A stretch of DNA of 57,504 bases from Mesobacterium pallidum (lineage in GTDB: Bacteria; Pseudomonadota; Alphaproteobacteria; Rhodobacterales; Rhodobacteraceae): NCBI RefSeq assembly GCF_019966535.1, contig NZ_JAIMID010000027.1:1-57504 (forward strand), given 5' to 3'. The notes beneath the pieces were generated by a model that saw only the letters and a list, made by a program, of their open reading frames with translations, searched no databases and had not been told where the DNA came from. Shown here one piece after another: positions 9,505 through 16,719 of the stretch (position 1 is its first letter; the number at the start of each line of letters is the position of its first letter). The translations under genes were made by a program, and so were the position numbers.

Positions 9505-9537
9505 AAATCCCGCCCGCACCGCAGGCGCGTCGCCCGA

Positions 9538-10053
9538 TCAGACCGCCGAGGCCTCGGCCGCCTTCGCCCGGCACCAGTCGATCACGGCGGCGGCGTCCTG
9601 CGGCAGGCGTGTGGCCATGCCCTCGGCCCAGGCCTCGAACCCGTCGACATTGCCGCCGTTGACCGCCGTCAGCACCGGCACGCCGCGGGTCAGCGCCTCG
9701 CCCATCAGCGGGCGGAAGCCGCGCCCGTCCAGCTCCTGCTTGCCGAACTTGTTGACTACCAGCAGGTCGGCACCGGCATCCAGCCCCGCCGCGACCAGCC
9801 CGACCGCCTGTTCCAGCCCGTTCGGGTCCAGCCGGCAGCCGCGCGACAGCGCCCCAAGGTCCTGGCTGATGCGCACGACGTTTTCGCCCGACAGGATATG
9901 CAGATCCATCTGGCACTTCTTGCTCGGGTCGATGTCCACGTTGACCTGAACCGCCCCGGCAACGCGCAGACCCGACGCACGCAGCGCCATCGCCACCTCG
10001 CGCATCAACTCGTCGGCCGCCCCCCGGCCCGTCGCCACCACGTATCCCAGCAT
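9538..10053 (-). CDS. DUF2478 nucleotide-binding-like protein, Mo-associated
   Basis: A 171-aa cytosolic protein beginning MLGYVVATGRGAADELM. It has an alpha/beta pattern and the motifs CQMDLHILSG and LLVVNKFGKQE, which fit the DUF2478 family often found next to molybdenum genes. The start at 10053 matches the end of conserved sequence; an upstream extension would run into the fdhD promoter. It is divergent from fdhD with only 82 nt between starts, so they probably share control. The biochemical role is unknown; molybdate handling or cofactor delivery is inferred from neighbours. Confidence 0.8.
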   Translation of the reverse strand: MLGYVVATGRGAADELMREVAMALRASGLRVAGAVQVNVDIDPSKKCQMDLHILSGENVVRISQDLGALSRGCRLDPNGLEQAVGLVAAGLDAGADLLVVNKFGKQELDGRGFRPLMGEALTRGVPVLTAVNGGNVDGFEAWAEGMATRLPQDAAAVIDWCRAKAAEASAV

Positions 10054-10135
10054 GGGCTCCCCCCTTGCACATCGCCTGACCGATCTACAAGATGACACTC
10101 CGAAGCGAAAGTCACTCTCCCGCGAAAGGCCCCCC

Positions 10136-11005
10136 ATGCGCGCGCCCGACCTGCCGCTCCTGCCCGATCCTGCCGCCCCGGGCCTGACCCGTGCCGTCAC
10201 CGGAACCGACCAGACCGGCGCCACCGTCGAGGTGAGCGTCGTCGAGGAGCGCCCGCTGACGATCTACCTCAACCGGCAGGAAGTCGTCACCGCCATGACC
10301 ATCGGCGATTACCCCGAGTACCTGGCGCTGGGGTTCCTGCGCAACCAGGGGATGTTGCTGGCCGATGACGAGGTGACCGGCGTCGATTACGACGACGAGA
10401 TCGAGACGGTGGTGGTGCGGACGGTGCGGCAGACCTCCTACGAAGAGAAGATGCGACGCAAGACCCGCACCAGCGGCTGCGCGGTGGGCACCGTCTTTGG
10501 CGACATGATGGAGGGGCTGGAGGGGCTGACCCTGCCTGCGGCCGAGCTGCGCACCTCGTGGCTCTACGCGCTGGCGCGGCAGATCAACACGACCCCGTCG
10601 CTCTATCTCCAGGCAGGCGCGATCCATGGCACGGTGCTGTGCCAGGGCGACAAGCCCTTGGTCTACATGGAGGATGTCGGCCGCCACAACGCGGTCGACA
10701 AGATCGCCGGGTTCATGTTCCGGCACGGGATCACGCCCGAGGACAAGATCCTTTACACCACCGGGCGGCTCACCTCCGAGATGGTGATCAAATGCGCGCT
10801 GATGGGCATTCCGGTGCTGGCGTCGCGCTCGGGCTTCACGGCCTGGGGGGTGGAAATCGCCCGACAGGTCGGGCTCACCTGCATCGGCCGGATGCGCGGC
10901 AAGCGGTTCACCTGCCTCAGCGGAGAGGAACGGCTGGTGCGCGACATCGACCCGGAGTCTATCCCCGACGAGCCGCGCAAATCGGCGCGGAAGGCGGCGG
11001 AATGA
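10136..11005 (+). CDS. fdhD: Formate dehydrogenase accessory sulfurtransferase FdhD
   Basis: Transfers sulfur to the molybdenum cofactor so that formate dehydrogenase becomes active. The 289-aa protein has the conserved cysteine in RTSGCAVG (C115), here a single Cys rather than the CxxC of the Escherichia coli protein, followed by VYMEDVGRHNAVDKI and YTTGRLTSEMV. The first gene of a tight operon: its stop overlaps the mobA start (ATGA). It serves the two formate dehydrogenases in this window. Confidence 0.96.
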   Translation: MRAPDLPLLPDPAAPGLTRAVTGTDQTGATVEVSVVEERPLTIYLNRQEVVTAMTIGDYPEYLALGFLRNQGMLLADDEVTGVDYDDEIETVVVRTVRQTSYEEKMRRKTRTSGCAVGTVFGDMMEGLEGLTLPAAELRTSWLYALARQINTTPSLYLQAGAIHGTVLCQGDKPLVYMEDVGRHNAVDKIAGFMFRHGITPEDKILYTTGRLTSEMVIKCALMGIPVLASRSGFTAWGVEIARQVGLTCIGRMRGKRFTCLSGEERLVRDIDPESIPDEPRKSARKAAE

Positions 11006-11631
11006 AGCAGCCGCTCGGCGTGATCCTGGCGGGCGGCCAGGCGACCCGCATGGGCGGGGGCGACAAGGCCCTGCTGACGCTCGGCGGCCAGACCCTGCTG
11101 GCCCGGGTCGAAGAGCGGCTGGCCCCGCAGGTCGCTGATGTGGCGCTGAATGCCAACGGCGATCCGGAACGGTTTGGCGCCTTTGGTCTGCCGGTCATTG
11201 CAGACACGATACAGGGCTTTCCGGGGCCCCTGGCCGGTGTGCTCGCCGGTCTCGACTGGGCCGCGACCCAAGGCGCCGAGGCCATCGTGACCGTCGCCGC
11301 CGACACGCCCTTCTTTCCCTGCGACCTCGTCCCGCGCCTGCTGCTGGCCTCCGAAGGGCAGACGCATTCGCTGGTGCTGGCCGCGACCAAGGGCGATGCC
11401 GAGACGAAATCGAAATCCCGCTCGGGCCTCATTCGTCACCCCACCTTCGGTCTCTGGCCGGTGGCGCTGCGCGACGACCTGCGGGACGCGCTGCAAGGCG
11501 GGCTGAAAAAGGTCGTCCTCTGGACCGACCGGCACGGGGGCCGCGAATGCCTCTTCCCGTCGGACCCCTTCGATCCCTTCTTCAACGTCAACACGCCCGA
11601 GGACCTCGCCCGCGCCGAGGCGCTGGCATGA
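11002..11631 (+). CDS. mobA: Molybdenum cofactor guanylyltransferase
   Basis: Attaches GMP to molybdopterin to form the guanine dinucleotide cofactor used by formate dehydrogenases. The 209-aa protein shows the nucleotidyltransferase signature GVILAGGQATRMGGGDKALL at residues 6-25 and ends with FFNVNTPEDL, typical of MobA. It overlaps fdhD by 4 nt and mobB by 4 nt, indicating translational coupling. Confidence 0.96.
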   Translation: MKQPLGVILAGGQATRMGGGDKALLTLGGQTLLARVEERLAPQVADVALNANGDPERFGAFGLPVIADTIQGFPGPLAGVLAGLDWAATQGAEAIVTVAADTPFFPCDLVPRLLLASEGQTHSLVLAATKGDAETKSKSRSGLIRHPTFGLWPVALRDDLRDALQGGLKKVVLWTDRHGGRECLFPSDPFDPFFNVNTPEDLARAEALA

Positions 11632-12119
11632 GGATCTATGGCGTCACCGGCTGGAAGAACGCCGGCAAGACCGGGCTGATGGAGAGGCTGGTGGCTGAAT
11701 TCACCGCGCGCGGCCTGACGGTCTCGACCGTCAAGCACGCGCATCATTCCACCGACGTGGACCAGCCCGGCACGGATTCCCATCGCCACCGGCAGGCGGG
11801 CGCGGGGCAGGTGCTGCTGGCCTCGCCAAACCGCTGGGCGCTGATGACCGAGCTGCGCGGGGCCGATGAGCCGCCGCTGGCGGAGCTGCTGACCCAGCTC
11901 GCCCCCTGCGACCTGGTGCTGGTCGAAGGCTACAAGCAGGCGCCCCACCCCAAGGTCGAGGCCTGGCGTGTCGAAAACGCCAAGCCCCCCATCGCCGAGA
12001 CCAACCCCACCATCCGCGCCCTCGCCATCAAGGGAGAGGTCACGACCCCCCTGCCCCGGCTCGATCTCGACGACACCGCCGCGATTGCCGATTTCATCTG
12101 GGCGGAGGTGACCCGGTGA
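11628..12119 (+). CDS. mobB: Molybdopterin-guanine dinucleotide adapter MobB
   Basis: A 163-aa P-loop GTPase-like partner of MobA. The Walker A region is GWKNAGKTGLM near residues 8-18, followed by TVKHAHHSTDVDQPGTDSHRH and LVEGYKQAPHPKVE, all MobB hallmarks. Start and stop both overlap neighbouring genes by 4 nt. Confidence 0.95.
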   Translation: MRIYGVTGWKNAGKTGLMERLVAEFTARGLTVSTVKHAHHSTDVDQPGTDSHRHRQAGAGQVLLASPNRWALMTELRGADEPPLAELLTQLAPCDLVLVEGYKQAPHPKVEAWRVENAKPPIAETNPTIRALAIKGEVTTPLPRLDLDDTAAIADFIWAEVTR

Positions 12120-14245
12120 GTTTCGACACGATCGTCGTCGTGGACTGGTCCGGCGCGGCCACGCCTTCGCCCGCGCGCCCTTCGGCCGATGCGATCTGGA
12201 TCGGCGTGGCCCGGCACGGAGACGGCCCCGCCTCGGCCAGCTACCACCGCACGCGCGACGACGCATGTCAGTCTCTACACGGGCTGTTCGAGGCTGAAAT
12301 CGCCGCCGGTCGTCGCGTGTTGGCGGGCTTCGATTTCCCCTTCGCCTACCCGGTCGGCTTTGCTCGCGCGCTCACCAACTCCGACGACCCACTTGGCCTC
12401 TGGCCGGCGCTCGCAGCCCGGATCGAGGACGGGCCGGACAATGCCAACAACCGCTTTGCCGCCGCCGCTGCGCTGAACGATCTCTTTCCCGGTCTCGGCC
12501 CCTTCTGGGGCTGCCCAAGCACCTTCGACGACCCGCGCCTGCCGCCGAAAGGCACCGCGCGCCATGGCCACGGCCTGCCCGAACGGCGCAGCTGCGAAGG
12601 CGCCCCGGGTGCGCAGCCCTGCTGGAAGCTCTACACGACCGGCTCCGTCGGCTCCCAGGCGCTGCTCGGCATTCCCCGCCTGCAGGCCCTGCGGGATGCC
12701 TTCGGCGGCACCCTCTCCGTCCGCCCCTTCCAAACCCACGAGACGCCGATCACGCTGGTCGAGCTTTTCCCCTCGCTGATCGCGAAAACAGTCTCTGACA
12801 TGGCCGAAACAGGCGAAATCAAGGACCGTGCCCAGGTCCGTATCCTGGCCGAAACCCTGCGCGCGCTCGACCCCGCCACGCTCGACGCCATGACCCGCGA
12901 AGGCGATGCCGTCGAAGGTCACATCCTCGGCCTCGGCCACGAGGCGGTGCTGGATCAAGCCGCCCGCCGGGCCCTGTCGCCGCTGACCCCGCCCCGGCTC
13001 AAGGACGATTGCTTTACCATGCCACAGGGCGTCGACTGGGTGCCGGTGGATGCCGCGCTCGACAAACTGCGCGCCGCCCTCGCTCCGATCACCGACCGCG
13101 AGACCCTGCCCACGGCCCGGGCCGGCGGCCGTGTACTGGCCACGTCGGTTACCGCCCGGCGCTCCAACCCGCCGCGCCCTAATTCGGCCGTGGACGGCTA
13201 CGGCTTTGCCCATGCCGCCACCGGCCCGGGCGTGCAGCGCCTGCCGCTTGTCGCCGGTCGCGCCGCCGCCGGCCAGCCCTATGCGCACGCGGTCCCCGAG
13301 GGCCACGCCATCCGCATCCTCACCGGTGCGATCCTGCCCGACGGCGTGGACACGGTCGTGCTCGAGGAAGACACCGCGACCGACGGCACGACTGTCGCGT
13401 TCGACGGCCCCGTCAAACCCTTCGCCAACACCCGCAAGGCGGGCGAGGACGTGACCGAAGGCGCCGAGGCCCTGCCCGCCGGCCATCGCCTCCGCGCCCC
13501 CGACCTCGCCCTGCTCTCGGCGCTCGGCATCGGCGCGGTCGAGACGCTGCGCCCCCTGCGCATCGCGGTCCTGTCCACGGGCGACGAGCTGATCGGAGAC
13601 CCCGCCGCCCCCGCCCGGCCGCACCAGATCTATGACGCCAACCGGCCGATGCTGCTGGAGCTGGCGCGCAACTGGGGCTGCGCGGCGGTCGATCTGGGAC
13701 ATGCGCCGGATGACAGGGCCGAGATCGCCCGCCGGCTGGACGACGGCGCGGCCAAGGCCGACCTGATCCTCACCTCCGGCGGCGCCTCGGCGGGGGACGA
13801 AGACCACGTCTCCGCCCTGCTGCGCCAACGCGCCAACCTCCAGGCCTGGCGCATCGCGCTGAAACCCGGCCGCCCGCTGGCGTTGGCGCTGTGGCAGGGC
13901 GTGCCGGTCTTCGGCCTGCCCGGCAACCCGGTCGCGGCGCTGGTCTGCGCGCTGATCTTCGCGCGCCCTGCCGTGTCGCTGATGTCGGGCGCGGGGTGGA
14001 CCACGCCGCTGGCCATGACGGTTCCAGCGGCGTTTACGAAGCGCAAGAAGCCGGGCCGCCGCGAATACCTGCGCGCGCGGCTCACGCCCGAAGGCCATGC
14101 GGAGGTCTTCAAATCCGAAGGGTCGGGACGCATCTCGAGCCTCAGCTGGGCCACCGGCCTTGTCGAACTGCCGGACGAGGCGGTCGAGATCGCGCCCGGC
14201 ACCCCGGTGGGCTTCCTGCCCTACGCGGGCTTCGGGATCACCTGA
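12116..14245 (+). CDS. moeA: Molybdopterin molybdotransferase MoeA with extra N-terminal domain
   Basis: The 709-aa product is a fusion. Residues from about 302 to the end are MoeA, which inserts molybdate into adenylylated molybdopterin: NSAVDGYGF, RILTGAILPDG, LSTGDEL and GLPGNPVAALV are all present. Residues 1-300 are a separate domain starting VVVDWSGA, with GFDFPF and LVELFPS. Its order of acidic residues resembles RNase H-fold DUF429-type proteins, but I cannot name a function. No stop or frameshift lies between the halves, and the gene overlaps mobB by 4 nt. A lone MoeA is about 400 aa, so the extra 300 residues are notable. Confidence 0.9.
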   Translation: MSFDTIVVVDWSGAATPSPARPSADAIWIGVARHGDGPASASYHRTRDDACQSLHGLFEAEIAAGRRVLAGFDFPFAYPVGFARALTNSDDPLGLWPALAARIEDGPDNANNRFAAAAALNDLFPGLGPFWGCPSTFDDPRLPPKGTARHGHGLPERRSCEGAPGAQPCWKLYTTGSVGSQALLGIPRLQALRDAFGGTLSVRPFQTHETPITLVELFPSLIAKTVSDMAETGEIKDRAQVRILAETLRALDPATLDAMTREGDAVEGHILGLGHEAVLDQAARRALSPLTPPRLKDDCFTMPQGVDWVPVDAALDKLRAALAPITDRETLPTARAGGRVLATSVTARRSNPPRPNSAVDGYGFAHAATGPGVQRLPLVAGRAAAGQPYAHAVPEGHAIRILTGAILPDGVDTVVLEEDTATDGTTVAFDGPVKPFANTRKAGEDVTEGAEALPAGHRLRAPDLALLSALGIGAVETLRPLRIAVLSTGDELIGDPAAPARPHQIYDANRPMLLELARNWGCAAVDLGHAPDDRAEIARRLDDGAAKADLILTSGGASAGDEDHVSALLRQRANLQAWRIALKPGRPLALALWQGVPVFGLPGNPVAALVCALIFARPAVSLMSGAGWTTPLAMTVPAAFTKRKKPGRREYLRARLTPEGHAEVFKSEGSGRISSLSWATGLVELPDEAVEIAPGTPVGFLPYAGFGIT

Positions 14246-14248
14246 TCC

Positions 14249-14271
14249 CTTTCATTATTCCATAAATACTC
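14249..14271 (+). repeat. CTTTCA-N9-AAATACTC dispersed repeat
   Basis: A full copy beginning 4 nt after the moeA stop codon, between it and the end of the convergent tusA-like gene. Confidence 0.7.
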
Positions 14272-14295
14272 AAGATCCGACCGGAGACTCCGGGC

Positions 14296-14523
14296 TCAAA
14301 CCTTGCGGATGTAATACACCTGCACCGCGCCCTCATCCCCCTGCCCGGCCAGCTCGTGCCCGCTTTCCGCACAGAAATGCGGCACGTCGATCACCGCCGC
14401 CGGATCGTCCGCCAGCACGCGCAGCACCTGGCCCGGCTGCAACCCCTGCAGCCGCTTGCGCGCCTTCAGCACCGGCAGCGGGCACAAAAGACCCACCGCA
14501 TCAAGCTCGTGATCGTACTCCAT
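14296..14523 (-). CDS. TusA-family sulfur carrier protein
   Basis: A 75-aa protein beginning MEYDHELDAVGLLCPLPVL. Cys14 in LCPLPVLKARK is the persulfide-carrying cysteine of TusA/SirA-like proteins. The start at 14523 is chosen because it aligns with the family; an upstream in-frame ATG at 14559 would add 12 residues. Placed between moeA and the formate dehydrogenase genes, it may supply sulfur for cofactor sulfuration by FdhD, which is inference. It is divergent from fdsGB. Confidence 0.9.
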   Translation of the reverse strand: MEYDHELDAVGLLCPLPVLKARKRLQGLQPGQVLRVLADDPAAVIDVPHFCAESGHELAGQGDEGAVQVYYIRKV

Positions 14524-14566
14524 GGCGCCTGAATACCGCGCCCACATGGCCCCGTCCACGGCAAGT

Positions 14567-14591
14567 TTGATAGGGATTCTCTATCGATCAA
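14567..14591. promoter_or_regulatory. Candidate LysR-type operator upstream of fdsGB
   Basis: ATAG-N7-CTAT at 14570-14584, the half-site spacing typical of LysR-type regulators, is flanked symmetrically by TTGAT and ATCAA. It lies 78 nt before the fdsGB start and 44 nt before the divergent tusA-like start. No LysR gene adjoins; the regulator may be elsewhere. Confidence 0.45.
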
Positions 14592-14668
14592 CGGAACTGC
14601 GATATTGACCATGCATCAACGGGCCCGCAGAACCCCGCAAACCATTGCAAGATTCAAAGAGGCGCGAC

Positions 14669-16363
14669 ATGGCACTCGACCAGCAAAAGGGCATCTGGAC
14701 CTCGGGGCGCGGGGGCGGCAAGGGCCGGCACACGCCCAAGGGCCGGCAGCTTGACGACCAGGCCTGGGCCGAGGTCCGCGCGCTGCTGGGCGACCGACCC
14801 CGCAACCGCGACCTGCTGATCGAATTTCTGCATCTCGTGCAGGACGCCTACGGCCACCTTTCGGCCGCCCATCTGCGGGCGCTGGCCGAGGAACTGCGCC
14901 TTTCGATGGCCGAGGTCTGGGAGGTCGCGACCTTCTACGCCCATTTCGACGCGGTGCGCGAGGACGACACCCCGCCGCCCGACCTGACGATCCGCGTCTG
15001 CGACTCGCTATCGTGCGAACTGGCCGGGTCGGAACAGCTCTTCGACGCACTCACCGCCGGGCACGATCCGTCGAAAATCCGCGTGCTGCGCGCCCCCTGC
15101 ATGGGCCGCTGCGACACCGCCCCCGTGGCCGAGATCGGCCATCGCCATGTCGACCACGCCACGCCGGACCTGATCCAGGCCACCCTCGACGCGGGCGATT
15201 TCCACCCGGTCATGCCCGCCTACGAAACCTTCGACGCCTATGTTGCTGGTGGCGGCTATGCCGAGCTGAAGACGCTGCGCGACGGCGGCGACTGGGAAGC
15301 GGTGCAGGAAACCCTGCTGACCGCCGGCCTGCGCGGCCTGGGCGGCGCCGGTTTCCCCTCGGGCAAGAAATGGGGCTTCGTGCGCGCCAACCCCGGCCCG
15401 CGCTACCTGGCCGTCAACGGCGACGAGGGCGAGCCGGGCACCTTCAAGGACCGCTACTACCTCGAGCGCAATCCGCACCTGATGCTCGAAGGGATGCTGA
15501 TCGCCGCCTGGGCGGTCGAGGCGGAAAAGTGCTTCATCTACATGCGCGACGAATACCCGGCCGTGCTGAAGATCCTCAGGGCGGAGATCGCCGCGCTGGA
15601 AGCGGCGGGCCTCGTGGAGCCTGGCTACATCGACCTGCGCCGCGGCGCGGGCGCCTATATCTGCGGCGAAGAATCCGCGATGATCGAATCGATCGAGGGC
15701 AAGCGCGGCCTGCCCCGCCTGCGCCCGCCCTACGTGGCGCAGGTCGGCATCTTCAACCGCCCGACGCTGGTGCATAACGTGGAAACCCTGCACTGGATCG
15801 CCCGCATCTGCCGCGAGGGGGACGAGGTGCTTTCGGGCACCGAACACAATGGCCGCAAGGGGCTCCGCAGCTACTCGCTGTCGGGCCGGGTGGCCAATCC
15901 GGGCGTCTACCTGCTGCCCGCCGGCACCACGATTTCCGAACTGATCGCCGCCGCCGGGGGCATGGCCGAGGGGCATGTCTTCAAGGCCTACCAGCCCGGC
16001 GGGCCCTCTTCGGGGCTGCTGCCGGCCTCGATGGACGACATTCCGCTCGACTTCGACACGCTGCAACCGCATGGCACCTTCATCGGCTCTGCCGCCGTGG
16101 TGGTCCTGTCGGACAAGGACAGCGCCCGTGACGCCGCGCTGAACATGCTGCGCTTCTTCGAGGATGAAAGCTGCGGTCAGTGCACCCCCTGCCGGGTCGG
16201 CTGCGAAAAGGCGGTCAAGCTGATGCAGGCCGACAGCTGGGACCAGCCGCTGCTCGAGGATCTCTGCACCGTGATGGTCGACGCCTCGATCTGCGGGCTG
16301 GGCCAGGCGGCGCCGAACCCGATCAAGATGGTGATCAAGCACTTCCCCGAGGAAATCGGATGA
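14669..16363 (+). CDS. fdsB: NAD-dependent formate dehydrogenase, fused gamma-beta subunit
   Basis: The diaphorase part of the cytosolic formate dehydrogenase; it takes electrons from FdsA and reduces NAD+ with FMN. The 564 residues fuse a NuoE/FdsG-like [2Fe-2S] domain (about 20-170, CDSLSCELAG and CMGRCDTAPV) to a NuoF/FdsB domain. That domain has the FMN site GGAGFPSGKKWG, the NAD region GAGAYICGEESAMIESIEG, and the 4Fe-4S motif SCGQCTPCRVGC near residue 505. In Rhodobacter capsulatus these subunits are separate genes. The start at 14669 (MALDQQ) follows AAAGAGG. fdsA follows after 356 nt of repeats. Confidence 0.94.
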   Translation: MALDQQKGIWTSGRGGGKGRHTPKGRQLDDQAWAEVRALLGDRPRNRDLLIEFLHLVQDAYGHLSAAHLRALAEELRLSMAEVWEVATFYAHFDAVREDDTPPPDLTIRVCDSLSCELAGSEQLFDALTAGHDPSKIRVLRAPCMGRCDTAPVAEIGHRHVDHATPDLIQATLDAGDFHPVMPAYETFDAYVAGGGYAELKTLRDGGDWEAVQETLLTAGLRGLGGAGFPSGKKWGFVRANPGPRYLAVNGDEGEPGTFKDRYYLERNPHLMLEGMLIAAWAVEAEKCFIYMRDEYPAVLKILRAEIAALEAAGLVEPGYIDLRRGAGAYICGEESAMIESIEGKRGLPRLRPPYVAQVGIFNRPTLVHNVETLHWIARICREGDEVLSGTEHNGRKGLRSYSLSGRVANPGVYLLPAGTTISELIAAAGGMAEGHVFKAYQPGGPSSGLLPASMDDIPLDFDTLQPHGTFIGSAAVVVLSDKDSARDAALNMLRFFEDESCGQCTPCRVGCEKAVKLMQADSWDQPLLEDLCTVMVDASICGLGQAAPNPIKMVIKHFPEEIG

Positions 16364-16368
16364 TCTGC

Positions 16369-16391
16369 CTTTCATCTTTCCACAAATATGC
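16369..16391 (+). repeat. CTTTCA dispersed repeat, ATATGC variant
   Basis: A 23-nt copy starting 5 nt after the fdsGB stop; its right half reads AAATATGC. Confidence 0.6.
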
Positions 16392-16444
16392 ATCCCCGGC
16401 CCGCCCCACCGCGCGGCCGCTGGCGATGACGCGCGCCCCGGCCC

Positions 16445-16466
16445 CTTCACTTTTCTCCAAATACTC
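16445..16466 (+). repeat. CTTTCA-N9-AAATACTC dispersed repeat, one base shorter
   Basis: A copy with CTTCA instead of CTTTCA and an intact AAATACTC; the second copy in the fdsGB-fdsA spacer. Confidence 0.6.
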
Positions 16467-16719
16467 ACATCGCGCTCTCGACACGCGCGACGCCTGCATA
16501 GGGGCTCCGGAACATCAACCGGCCCGCCCGGCCTCGGGCCGGGCAGCCCCCGACCGCCCCCCCGGGCGGGGGCTTCTCCCCCGCCCGCGGCCGGGGGCAG
16601 CCCTCAGCTCTATCGCCGCACCCGTAGGGACAAGGTCTTGCAGCAACCGGCAGACCCATGACGCCCTTCATGCCGAACCCTCGGCATCCCCCCATTCCAG
16701 CCAGATCGGAGTCTGACCC

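Larger units (their letters stand above)
9164..9537. repeat. Intergenic cluster of palindromic repeats
   Basis: A 374-nt gap without a gene, made almost wholly of repeats. 9193-9212 is a GCGAGGGGC / GCCCCTCGC palindrome. Two blocks, near 9241-9290 and 9340-9392, each carry a GGGGCGCTGCCCCTC hairpin followed by CCCCGAGGTATTT and AAxAAnGAAGG-like tails. Copies of the CTTTCA repeat follow at 9408 and 9482. The palindrome recurs at 48166-48185. Confidence 0.6.
16364..16719. repeat. Repeat-rich spacer between fdsGB and fdsA
   Basis: No gene in 356 nt although the flanking genes form one enzyme. It contains two copies of the CTTTCA repeat (16369 and 16445) and several strong GC hairpins, such as GGGCGGGGG / CCCCCGCCC around 16563-16586. 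These could stagger subunit expression by processing or partial termination. Confidence 0.5.
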
